Both the position numbers and the translations under genes were made by a program. This document shows positions 26,091 to 41,069 of a stretch of DNA of 64,000 nt, one piece after another. This DNA is from Brasenia schreberi. Taxonomy: Eukaryota > Streptophyta > Magnoliopsida > Nymphaeales > Cabombaceae. The notes below the pieces were generated by a model, which saw nothing but the letters and a program-made list of their open reading frames with translations, ran no database searches and had not been told where the DNA came from. Location: the NCBI GenBank assembly GCA_036023115.1, contig JAYKKT010000088.1:4892501-4956500 (forward strand). Reading direction: 5' to 3'. Numbering within the stretch: the first letter of the stretch is position 1; every line of letters begins with the position of its first letter.

Positions 26091-27540
26091 GGAAGGAAAG
26101 CTCAAAGTTGCTCGGAGAGAAACCAGTTTTTAATCCTAACCGTCAATATTAAATCGATCTCCACCATATATTTTGATAGAGTCCCTTGTGGACCCCGCTC
26201 ATAGATGCACGTATGAGACTTAATTGCATTTGTTACTTTCTCGCTGGTGGGGCCCACTAATCAAGTTGACCATGTGCGTCTCTTTCTCTCTGACGTGGCA
26301 AAAACTAATTCTTCAGTTGCACAATAACGCGGAGAGACACATTATTGTGGCAAAAACGAAATAAACGACTTCTTTTCCCCAAGTTCGTTCCCATATTGTG
26401 GCTAATTTCGAGAAACAGGTATCTTTTGCATGTTTTTCCAAAGTACTGCATATAAAGCTTATATTTGAATAAAATGTTTAAAAGCATGTGCAAGTAGACA
26501 TGACCGGTTCTGATTTACTTGGAACTGAACAGAGACCGATAAAAATTATTTAAAAGATTAAAAATAATAAAATACATATAAGGAGGTTTTTAGTCTAGTT
26601 CCATGGAAGGTGGAGGCAGAATCGGACCAGGTGGATCCCCTATCCTGGGTTCAATTTCAAGCCTGATTTCGATTTCAGTCAATTCCGGGCTCGATTTGAT
26701 TCTAATTTGAACCACCAAGCTGGTTTGAAACTGGCCATTACATACAAGATTGGTAAGCAAGGTGAAGCTTTTTCATCAAATAACTCTGGCGGATTGCTCG
26801 GTCTTTACTATATGAATCCGATGAGCTAACCCCACTAGCTGCACATCTTCTTTTACTTGGACTTGATTGGGTTCAGTGTGTCACTTTGTGCAATTCAGTA
26901 TATCACAACATCTATGTTTTAAGCACATCATTCATCGTTAACCTCAATTGCATTCACTTATTTGGATCAAGCTGTGTTTCATGACCCACAATTCAACATG
27001 TATTGGACCTTGCAAATAGTTTAGGGAAAAAATTTATTATAACTGAAAACTGAACTATACCATCCAAATTTTTTTTTATACATTTTGGTTCGAACAGTTC
27101 GGTTCTTACGTTCGTTTTAGTTTGTTTGGTTAGTGAACTGAACTGACCGATGCACGCCACTAATAACAAATAAAACTTACCACAATAGTTTTGAGTGGAT
27201 CTATGAGCAGCCCAGTTCATTTACCAGCCTTGGCAAGGCACCAAGGACTCGAATGACTTTGAAATTAGCGGAAAGAAAGGTGGGAAAAGAAAATCGCTTG
27301 AAATTAAGGGCGGGTTTTAGGAAATATCAGAAGAAAAGCATCGAAGGTGAGCTGAAGGAGAGATGACCAATCAACAACAGTAGCAAACCAAAGTAATCAA
27401 TTGAATTGGTCAACAACGAGTAAATTTCACCCAACTCCACGGGAAGCTTCCTACCACCCATCATCTGATCGTTGATCTTCCTCTCGTTAAGTACCTTATC
27501 ATCAACACAAGGAATTCTCACATTAATCTTTCCTTTCTGT
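26091..27540. other. Spacer upstream of the DC1 gene
   Basis: No separate gene is seen. The stretch includes GGTTCGGTTT-type repeats (26500-26720 and 27060-27140). The last few hundred bases may hold the DC1 promoter and 5' UTR, which ends in a CCCCCCTCTCTCTCTCT tract just before the ATG at 27564. Confidence 0.4.
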
Positions 27541-27563
27541 AGTCACCCCCCTCTCTCTCTGTC

Positions 27564-31233
<3,670 letters not shown>

Positions 31234-31261
31234 CCTTTTCTTAATTAGAATGTTGGGGTTA

Positions 31262-31340
31262 CGTATGCCCTTATCATTCCTAGGTATCGAACTCATGGTC
31301 TCTTGTTAGAGAGCTGACCCCTCAGCCTCTACACTATTCT
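31262..31340 (-). mobile_element. tRNA-derived SINE-like patch after the DC1 gene
   Basis: The minus strand reads GAGGCTGAGGGGTCAGCTCT as an A-box region and CATGAGTTCGATACCTAGG as the B-box region. A copy lies at 36597-36662 as part of the duplicated DC1 block, so the insertion predates that duplication. Confidence 0.4.
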
Positions 31341-31553
31341 TTGCTCGTCTTGGGCTGCTTATGTTTTAGTTGACGTATTGTTAGCCTATCTTGGTTTCAT
31401 TACTAATAATTCCCTTTTATGCAAGAAAGTTTTCTTGATCTATATGGTGAAAGTGAAATGATGATGGCCGAATGTCTTATATCAGATCCTAGCCGTCCGG
31501 TAGGATGGATTGACCAAGAAGACTTCAATTTAATCCTAGCCGTTCAGGAATGC

Positions 31554-32381
31554 CCAGGGTTCATTTGTGACAAAGTGAAGTAAATTCTAAGCTGATCTAT
31601 GAAATTTTCTGGCTTTTTTATTTATTTGTAATAGTTGGTAGTGCTGGGAAAGAAAAAAAAATAACGAAAATTATTAAACTGAATGTCCACATCGAGTTTA
31701 AGCCCATAAAAATGGTTAACGAAACTAATAAGTTTAAATTATGGTTTTATTTTTCTAAAATTATGGTTTTGACATGGTTTTACTGACTGGTTAACCGATG
31801 GTTAACGACAATGTCTTAAGTTGGCTTTAAACTAATAATTACTTGGAGATGAAGACCAAATTAGCTCAATTATGATGAATTTAAATGTTGTTAACCCATG
31901 CCTACTCTTGGACAACTCATTTGGATGCGTTGAGCCTAGTTTGACCCATTTGGTCAACCTTGAATCACACTCCCTTGCAACAAAAATGCTACGTGAGTCT
32001 AATTTAGCTGAATTTAAATGGTCTTAGCCCATACCTACCCTTGGACAACTCACTTGAATGTGTTGGGCCGACAACGAACCCACTTGGCCCATGCTTTAAA
32101 ATTGTATTTTTGTTTCTTTTAAAATTTTCTTTCATGGAAAATTTTTGTATGCTGAAGATCTCTCCACAAATTTGAAAACGAGTGTGATCAACCTCTCAAA
32201 ATCCACGGTTTGGTCACAGGTTCATTTTGGGGAGTCGGATTTGAAACTCTGAAAAAAATTACGTGCTTACAAGACCCGATTCAGCAGGCCTACTGAGTAC
32301 CTCGGGCCTCGGACCAGTTGTTCAATAGTGAACAAAGATAAATAAATAAAATTACTTTAGAAAACACACGTGTATATATAT

Positions 32382-32457
<76 letters not shown>

Positions 32458-34690
32458 TATGTTAAGCAGTCAGGACTCGGCCCTGAAAATTTATGAGACG
32501 GATCTGGGTTTGGACCACCCCTATGACAGGTATGATGGCTCGCTAAAGTTCCTTCCATCACGGGTGGCAATTTTAGAGCCGACACAAACCCAACACGAAA
32601 CGTTTGTGTCCTGGTGTGTTAGTACCCTTTGCAATGTCGGGGTCATTCAAAAGTGACTTTACAGAAACGGGTCTTCAGGTGGAATACCAATCCATCCCCA
32701 AAAACTTTTTTCTTTTTAAATGTGAATAAAGTATAAATATATATAATTTAAATATCAATCATTCATCATCAAAAAAGTGAGTAGCGCTTGTTTTTTATTT
32801 TTTAAAAAACCATACCATCGGTTTGGAGCAGTTCTCATCCGAAACTGAAACCACCTTGAAACCAATGATTCTGGAACCATAACTGGCTTCGGAATGCTTC
32901 TGTTTCTATTTGAGGTTCCAGATGTTTCTTGGTTTTAATCTCCAAAACCAAGTCAAACTAAAATAACCAAATTTATTTATTGTTTAAAATCAAAACGAAA
33001 CAAAAAAATTGAAAAATTGAAATCGTGTTTCTGTTATAATTGATTTTCACACCCATGTTATTATCCTTCTTAAGTAGTTTCACATTTGATACCCCACAAT
33101 CACCACCAAAACAATGGAACAAAAGCGTCTAGCTGAGCTGCTCGTCCTAAGCTTTTTGGGTTGTGTCCATTTGGTTCTCCACTCGCATCATTTCGTGTTC
33201 TATAGACCAAGGTAGAGAAGACTCATTTTTCGTCACATTTGGTTGACCGAGCATAGACACAGCTCCCTTTCGTGTCGTCTCTTAATTTTTTATGGTGTGC
33301 TACTAGCCTTTTTCAATCTTCTCAAAAATTGAGAGAAGAAGAAGAGAAAGGAGATGGCACGTGCGTCTCTTGCCGTCAAGCCCACTTGGCTCCCTCACTC
33401 TAAGCCTAATCATCAAACATTGAGACATTGCAAATACATATATTATTCATATATATACATAATACAAAAAAAATGGAACATAACATCTAAATGCAGTTAT
33501 ACACATTTCATTTACTTGGAGTAACAAACAAGAAAACAAACCCAGTACAAAGAACGATTGGAGTACACATCTTTTAAATCACAAAATCAATAAATGATAA
33601 AAAATAAATATCACATTCAGACATCTCTAATCAACCAAGTTATGAGAGCCTTTATAGAAAGATAAATATGAAATGTTTTAAGCTCAACTGAAATGTGAGT
33701 AAAACCTTTGCTATATGTTCAACTCTTATTTTTCATTTCTAGAGTTTCACTTGAAACATGAAAAGCTATAATATATACGTCTTCGCTCTTGTGAGGAATC
33801 ACCTTAGTATGTCCCATCTCAAGTTCGGATAAAAGAGGAGGGTTTCGTTAGTCACATCTAAATTAAACCAAGGTGAGGCAACCGCTCAAAATTTTAAAAA
33901 AATTACATGAAAAATCCATACCCTGTGGTTAATTCTGTGTATAATACACAGTCTGCCCGACCTGAAACAATCCCATGACCTATTTGCCCCATCCTACACA
34001 AACTTGTAGATCCACCACCACTGGTATTAGGCAGCTAACAGCCAACGCAAAAATTTGTTGGGTCTTCAGTTGCGAATGTTTCGTTAGATTCCATCCGAAC
34101 ACGCTTGCAGGAGAAGGGCAACCTCCTAGAAAATGCTCATGTTATAATGTCTCGGGAAAAACTTTGGTGAGGTATATATGATAAGTGACCTCTTTGAAAT
34201 GTTGCAACCTCACTTAGTGGAGGAAAAGACTTAGGTAATACATACATACGTATATATATATATATATACATACATACATATATGTATATGTATATATAAA
34301 AGTATATATAATCTCAGTGCACATGCATACAACCAAACTATACACTTTTGGGTTAGAATGCCAGTTACCATTTGATTCCACTAGCAATCATGGTTCTCTG
34401 CTGGTTTCATATTAAAAAATAAATTAAAAAAATGAAAACGATATAGGCAAAGAATAAGCATGCGAATTAAGAGATATTAGAGAAAATTTTGTTTTAGAGG
34501 ATATGAAATTGGAGTATTTAGAAATAAAATATGTTAAACATGAACATATTATACAAATTAAAAAAGGATACGATAAAAAAATTGAAAAGGAAATGAAAAA
34601 GGAAAGAAAGAGCTTTATTCAATTGAATATAAGTAGTACATGATGGTTATAGGCTCTTCCATTGCACTAAAACCCTTGGGCCAGATTTAA
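31554..34690. other. Spacer, no gene seen
   Basis: AT-rich, with (TA)n(GA)n at 32377-32455, GGTTCGGTTT-like patches at 32810-32960, and a weak match to the RTE leader (AAAAGAGGAGGGTTTCGTTAG) at 33830-33855. A TA/TACA-rich stretch lies at 34240-34310. No supported exon was found. Confidence 0.4.
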
Positions 34691-34691
34691 A

Positions 34692-34940
34692 TTGGGTGGT
34701 GTTGATGTAGCTGTGAAGAGAATAGGAACAGGATTTGGAAGAGGAAAAGAAGAATTCATGAATGAGGGATATCATGTTATGTTAAGAGAGACGAGAAAGT
34801 ACTTGTTATGCGTACTTGTTCGGTTTTTAGGTTGTTGTGTTAAGAGAGACGAGAAAGTACTTGTTATGCGTAAATGTCCAACAAATTTCTATTTGAAAAA
34901 GGAAAAGAAGAGTTCAAATGAGGGATATCATGATATTTAA
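34692..34940 (+). pseudogene. Receptor-like kinase fragment (S-domain/lectin RLK type)
   Basis: The frame reads VDVAVKRIGTGFGRGKEEFM, which carries the kinase subdomain II AVKR with its invariant Lys, and then VRFLGCCVKRDEKVLVMRK, which resembles the RLLGCCVERDEKMLVYEY block of S-locus-type receptor kinases. The helix C region between them is scrambled, and two short direct repeats (about 33 bp at 34780 and 34841, and AAAAGAAGAATTCATGAATGAGGGATATCAT-like sequence) show local duplication. No other kinase subdomains follow, so this is a dead fragment. Confidence 0.5.
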
Positions 34941-35154
34941 CCACTGCAATTTAGTTCTGTAAAAGTCCTGTTTATCAGTTTGATATATAAACACAATATA
35001 CGCGTTTCACTTGCATCATCTTAGTCCTATGGCAGTGATATGAAAGTATCCTTAAGAAAATGTATCAGTAGAGCAGTTCTACAATTACAGTCAATTCCAA
35101 TTCTTAAAAGATTAAAAAAAAAAACAAATCCGGTTGTTGCACAAGTTAAAAGGC

Positions 35155-35325
35155 ATCCGTGTGCATTCTTACCGCCGCGTATCTAGACGCACCAGAACGA
35201 GCACCTTCTTGTATCCAAGATCGGTGAATGTTATACTTGCAGTATCTGTGGCGAAAATGGTTCTAAGTTTATTCGTTCCAGACATGCAGCTACTCCGTGC
35301 ACCCATGTAAGTGAAACACCTTTGA

Positions 35326-35383
<58 letters not shown>

Positions 35384-35401
35384 TATCTATCTATCTATCT
35401 A

Positions 35402-35465
<64 letters not shown>

Positions 35466-35579
35466 ATGCAGGATGACTTTCCAGGTATCATATTTTAGAA
35501 GACAGACTTCTCTCTTTTGTGATGGTTTACGTTTCCAGCTTCTTGCTTATTGATAACGTTCCATAAAACAGATTGTGAG

Positions 35580-35675
<96 letters not shown>

Positions 35676-36521
35676 GCACAGATCTCAGCTTGTGCTTTTA
35701 CACACCCTTTTTTACTAACATACACTCCGTTATCTCCCCAAATCAGTCAACTAGTTCGGGCATTGCATTTCACATGGTCTTCTGTTCAACAATAGGCTAA
35801 GCTGGGGTTTTCTAGTATTAAGTATTATTTGCTCAAACTTTACCAGTTTTATAGCATGTCATATCACTGGCATTTTGCGTCGAATGCACATGCCTGTAAT
35901 CATAATTAATCGCTTTGATTTGGTAGCTTAGTTTTAGGATCTCGATAGTCATACTTCCTTCTGTGTTCGACTACTTGCAAACTATTTTAATGCTAGCTAC
36001 TTTATTTCTCAACTAAAAATCTAACTTAGAGATAGTATGAGACATACTTTATATCATATGGACCTATTATTACTTTAATATTGAATAATAACTGCTTAAG
36101 ACTGAGTTTTTCTTCTATTTTTGTGAGAATTATCAGTCAAGTGTCCTGCACTAGAACCCATACCCTCGAGACGCAGTTGCGTTCCTTTGAAAATCGACCG
36201 ATGAACAAAAGGATGCCCATATACAACATAGATTGTCAGAATTTTCCGTTCTGGTGATGGATTCAGGGTTGTAAGCTGGTGTTAGTCGTCACACGAACAC
36301 TGTTGGATTCGGCTGTTCCTGCAATTGGGATAGTAGACTTCGTTCTTCCTGCAATGCACGTGGGAGTGGTTTTGGCAGAAGTTGCAGTGAAACTGAATAT
36401 TGGCTGCGGCGGCAAGTACCTCAAGATGACATGGAACAATCTTCCTGGTTTCAGTGTCTCCGATCAAAACAAGGAGAAGATAATCAAGGAGCTTATAATG
36501 TTCTTCGCCATTCATATGTGA
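35155..36521 (+). pseudogene. Broken duplicate of the DC1 gene
   Basis: The piece at 35155-35308 copies the end of DC1 exon 1 (from GTGCATTCTTACCGCCGCGTAT) but has a TAG stop where the intact gene has CGAG, and a deletion that shifts frame before the conserved GTAAGTG donor. Exon 2 is gone: AACAGATTG runs directly into TGAGCTCTCT, as if recombined between its two ATTG copies. Exon 3 (36267-36521) stays largely open (KLNIGCGGKYLKMTWNNLPG), ending in TGA 8 codons after the conserved IIKELIM. The N-terminal part of exon 1 is absent. It is non-functional as a DC1 protein. Confidence 0.8.
35332..35672. repeat. Compound microsatellites in the DC1 duplicate
   Basis: (CT)n then (CTAT)n then (AT)n spans 35332-35463. 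A second run, (CT)n(TA)n(TG)n, spans 35580-35671. They occupy the positions of the introns of the broken DC1 copy. Confidence 0.9.
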
Positions 36522-36886
36522 ATGAATGGGAGGCAGTCTTGAGGTTTCTTGGAACATCAATCTTTTTCGTAATTAGAATATTGGGGTTTAGTATGCCCTT
36601 ATCATTCCTGAATATTGAACTCATGGTCGCTTGCTAGAGAAACGACTCTTCAGCCTCTGCTCTCTTCTTTGCTTCTTTGGGCTGCTTATGTTTTAGTTTT
36701 TGTATTGTTAGCATATCGTTGTATATCTTGGTTTCATTACTAATAATTCCCTTTTACGCAAGAAAGTTTTCTTGATCTATATGGTGAAAAGTGAAATGTT
36801 GATGGCCATTTATCTTATATCAGATCCTCGCCGTCCGGTAGGATGGATTGAACAAAAAGACTTCAATTTAATCCTAGTTGTTCGAA

Positions 36887-37285
36887 CGAATGATTTTGAA
36901 GTGGCTTGGACACTACCCAGGATGGCGTTTGTCATATGGCTGATCTTCAGTTGCCATTGTGCTCGATGTTATGCCATATTTGTATTTTAACTTTGGAAAA
37001 GCAAGATTCTATTTTATTGTCATAATACTTTATAGGCATTCCTCTTCATTTTTTAAAATGTTCGCCTACAAATTTTCACACTATTTCACTCGAGTTCCAA
37101 ATCTGCCTCTCCAAATATTCTAACCACCATAAAGAAATTTCCCATTTTACTGTATACTAAGTCTTTCTCATAGATCCCCGTCTTTTCTTGTATCACAATA
37201 CATCTATATCAATAGATTGTCAAACACTCGATACAGTAGAGCATTAGAGCACGCCATTCAATTTTTAATTTATATGGAGGTGTCA
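36887..37285. other. Spacer, no gene seen
   Basis: Sequence after the duplicated DC1 block. No coding signal or repeat end is recognised. Confidence 0.4.
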
Positions 37286-37768
37286 CAATTAGAATTAATA
37301 GAGGTCAGGTCAGTTGAAATGAAGAGATGCATAAAATATTTTATGTGAAAAGGATATAGCATTAAAATTAAAAGTTACATATAGAGCTATGTTATATGGT
37401 ATTAGATATTAAACAAGCTGATCATCACCATACACAAAATTGACAAAAATGAAGATATTAAGATGAATGCGCAGTCACACAAAGAAAGACCATATTTATA
37501 ATGAGGTTATCATAGACCAATTGAATAAACTGGGAGAAAGTCGTTTAAAATTGTTTTGACATGTTAGAAAGCTACTAAAGGAAGCTCCGATAAGATATGA
37601 TAAACTAGAGGACAAAAATGTTAAAAAGAGAGAAAAAGACTACGAAAATATAAAAAGAAAATAATAAGGAATGATCTAGCTTTTGTTAATTATTAGTCTT
37701 GATGAAAACAATGAACCCATATAGCCAACCCCATCTAGCATGGGAAAAGGCTTAGTTGTTGTATGTTG
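37286..37768 (+). mobile_element. Diverged RTE LINE 3' fragment
   Basis: It aligns with 52500-53059 of the LINE, sharing GATGCATAAAAT-type, AAAATGAAGATATTAAGATGAATG and GGAAAGAAACAATAAGGAATG-like stretches. It ends in CAACCCCATCTAGCATGGGA and AAGGCTTAGTTGTTG. It is clearly older than the copies at 40186 and 46568. It lies downstream of the 3' end of the SKIP4-like gene. Confidence 0.7.
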
Positions 37769-38035
37769 ACCTCTGTGTGTAATATGCCATTATAGTCACA
37801 AGCTCGATAATGTAATGGTCTGTCTTAATACATAATAATCTAATGGTTTGTCTAATACAGTCATATTTGATGAAATAAATAATAAATACAGAACTGTAAC
37901 ATTCAGTTATACTGCTATGCAATGAACACAGAACCTGCAATAGAACATAGCCTATCATATGTTTTCCCCTTAATTAGTAATGAAGGAATACCCGTGAAAC
38001 ATATCAAACTTTCCTGTACAAATTTCATAGTTACA

Positions 38036-39883
38036 TCAAATTGAAATAGCTTTGCAGCTGATTATCAGGTCATCAGGATGAGTCAAACCTGCAATAGAAG
38101 TGCTCAACATTATACCTTCAATATTTCCTGCCGTCTTTGAATCAATCACCACTGTCTTCAATCCCTTTCCAATCACAAAAATTCTTTTGTCAATGGCTGC
38201 AATACGGCAAGGCGGCCTTATAAACATTGTTGAAAGCCTCCCAACTAAAACCCATTCTTTAGTTTTTTGGCTCCACATGATCAGCTTGGTTCCTGAGTTC
38301 TGATCAAGGACATAAAAACTCTCTCCGACCACAGCAGCAGGTCCACACCACCCACTCATCATCTCATTGTCGACGGGTTGCCATTTGTTCTCCGAAATGT
38401 TATATGCAGCTGCATATGTGTCTGGGAGTATGACGGGGCTAACATGGCGTACATACATCTGTCCATCCAAAGTTACAGATTCTCCAATATCTAAAGGAAG
38501 ATTAGGATCTGTATGACATTCCCATGACTGCACATGTGGGTCATAGATTTCCCACGTCTGTAATGAGTCAGAAGACACTCCCATCCCTCCAACAGCAAAC
38601 AAACGCCCATTAAGAGACTCGCACACAAAATAGCACCTGTTACAATACCTAAAGAGATTAATATATTGTAATTGATAGAAATGTAGGCGGAGGATATAGA
38701 AGTGAATTACTTTTTGCCTCTTTCTCCTTAAGACCAAGTCATGAATACAATGGAACTAAATTCATTGAAAGGAACACTTTCTATAATCAACAGTTACCAA
38801 TATAATTTGGTAGCAACAAACAAAGAAATCAAGTATAGATTGACAACTAAACTTTGCAGTTTGCACTACGCTAAATTGCTATCTGCTTTAAAACTGAGAT
38901 GCTTCTATGAGTGATCATTGTGATCGAGTTGGTCCAAGCCTTTCGGTCAGATTGTCATGTCACCATTACACATTGAATAGAAGCTGTATTTCACTTCAGA
39001 CAAGTCATTCAGATCCATGATCGCATCTAAGTATAAGTTTATTATAAACTAGAACTGACCACACATTGGAATGTAGGACACTGAAATAAAAAGCATGAAG
39101 AGGAAAGCAAAGATCATAAGGTTCAGTTCACGGGGATCCAAGTCACATATAGGCCTGCTTTACATCCCTACATGATAAAGATGTAAACACACCGTACACC
39201 TATGCCCATGCCCAGTAAGGTTCAATCTGATTTCATATTAACGCCTTCATGAAACCCCAAGAAGACACGCAAGCAACCAATGAAAGTAGCATTTGACTTC
39301 TTCGGTCCATTTTCCATCTACCATATCAACATCTTTGGCAAGGTCTATGGAACTTAAAGGTCTCAATGTTCTAATAGTTCCCTTTGTATAATTCAGATCT
39401 GATTTCAAGGATGTACCTTGCATTTAATAGCGGAGCCACTTTTTCCCATGTGTCAGCAAGAGCATCATAGCAGTACACCTCATCACTTGCATCTTCAGAT
39501 ACACCACAGCCACCCAGCAAGTATAGCTTCCATCCGAGAACTGCACATGACATGCCATATCTTCTCCTGCAAGGCAGCGGCATGTCTTTTATCCGTTTCC
39601 AACATTTCCAGGAGGGATCAAGGACATAAATGCAGAGACAATCTTTGTTTCTGCATAAAGCATAAATCCAGGGCTCCACCAACTGAAGTTTGTGGCGATA
39701 AGAGTACCAGGCATCACTGCAAACCAGCGCTCTCCATCTTTTCGAGACACATTTCAGAATATGGTGGCATCGCCGAGGAACCCTAACCAAGCAAAGAAGA
39801 GCAAGGTCATCTGGGAGACCACATATTAGTGGTGAATGAGCATCCTCTGCAGGCATGCTACCATAAAGCTTCTCCTGCTCCAT
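38036..39883 (-). CDS. SKIP4: F-box/kelch protein, SKIP4-like
   Basis: Two exons: 39883-39417 (ATG to GTACAT donor) and 38636-38036 (ACAG acceptor to TGA). The joined frame is 355 residues with the Arg codon split across the intron (AG/G). The N-terminus (LICGLPDDLALLCLVRVPRR, then LKCVSKRWRALVCSDAWY) is an F-box, which would bind SKP1/ASK in an SCF ubiquitin ligase. Kelch-type blades follow (KLYLLGGCGVSEDASDEVYC; GRLFAVGGMG; AVVGESFYVLDQNSGTKLIM; RIFVIGKGLKTVVID). Length and order fit SKIP4. An ATG 8 codons upstream at 39907 is possible, but MEQEKL is the more family-like start. The 780-bp intron and the flanks show no damage, so it is probably functional. The target protein is unknown. Confidence 0.85.
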
Positions 39884-40185
39884 TATTAGTAAGCAGACTG
39901 CAAGCAAACAACATACAAGTTATTGCAGTACAAGCCAAAGAATAAGAAAAATTATTTCCATGCAAACTTTAAAAGAGCATCTGGTCGATCATTTCAAATG
40001 CTCTTTAATAATGAAAGACATAGCTCCACACTTTTAATGTCTACGCACCTATCAGTATTAACGACATTCATCATGTGACTAATCAAAGACCACAAAAGCC
40101 TTAAACCATGCAAGTAAAAGTTTCACTTCTCAACAATGCTGGTTTCAGCCTTGCATCATTTACCCAAAATAAAGCTGAACTCTCG

Positions 40186-40617
40186 ACCTGCCATGTTTTA
40201 TGGTTGTGAGTGTTGGACAGTTAATCATCAACATGTACAAAAGATGTATGTGACAGAAATGAAGATGTTGAGATGGATGAGTGGTCACACAAGAAAAGAC
40301 AGTATACATAATAAGGTTATTAGAAATAAATTATGTATGACACAATAGAGGATAAAATGAGAGAATATCGTTTAAGGTGGTTTGGACATATAGAAAGAAG
40401 ATCAAAAGAAGAACCTCTAAGAAGGTATGAAAAACTAGATTTTGAAAGTATTAAAAGAGGTAGAGGACGACCACAAAAGTATTGGAAAGAAACAATAAAA
40501 AATGATCTAGCTTATTGTAAGTTAACTGCAACATGGCACATGATAGGGCTCTGTGGAAACAAAGAATCCATGTAGCCAACACGTCTAGTATGGGAAAAGG
40601 CTTAGTTGTTGTTGTTG
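40186..40617 (+). mobile_element. 5'-truncated RTE LINE with perfect target duplication
   Basis: It begins at CCTGCCATGTTTTATGG (equivalent to 52620 of the LINE) and ends at the (GTT)n tail. It is flanked by AAAGCTGAACTCTCG at 40171-40185 and 40618-40632, a 15-bp target duplication. It keeps the end of the RT ORF (EDKMREYRLRWFGHIERRSK). It lies about 300 bp upstream of the SKIP4-like ATG, in the likely promoter region. Confidence 0.9.
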
Positions 40618-41069
40618 AAAGCTGAACTCTCGTCCACAAAATAAAGCTGAACAAATAGCTTCATTTAAAGGTAGTACAACAGAATTTCTGCTGCATCAAT
40701 CGTAGTGCATCTATAAATTTTGCATGAAATTAAATGTTCTCTAAGATATCACAATTTACACATGCAACTGCCTCTCACATCCGAACCTGAGATACACCTA
40801 TCAAAAGCTAGATATATGCGGTAACTCTCAAACTTCTAATTACATAGATGGAACCATACAAGGAGGAGGCACAGTTACCAAAATACTTTCTATGACAAAA
40901 ACATGACACATATAGTTGCATCAAAAATTTGAAAACTAGATGGCAAGTGAGCTGAGTTGCTCAAGCAGTCTTATCGAGCTCGAAATGCTCATAAGCCGAG
41001 TTTGAGATTGGTAATATTAGGCTCAAGAAGCTGAGAGCCTCATGGAGCTTTTATATATTTTGTAAGAAG

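Noticed and set aside
39418..39786. A 122-codon plus-strand frame
   Set aside because: It is antisense to exon 1 of the SKIP4-like gene, which has a clear F-box and kelch translation.
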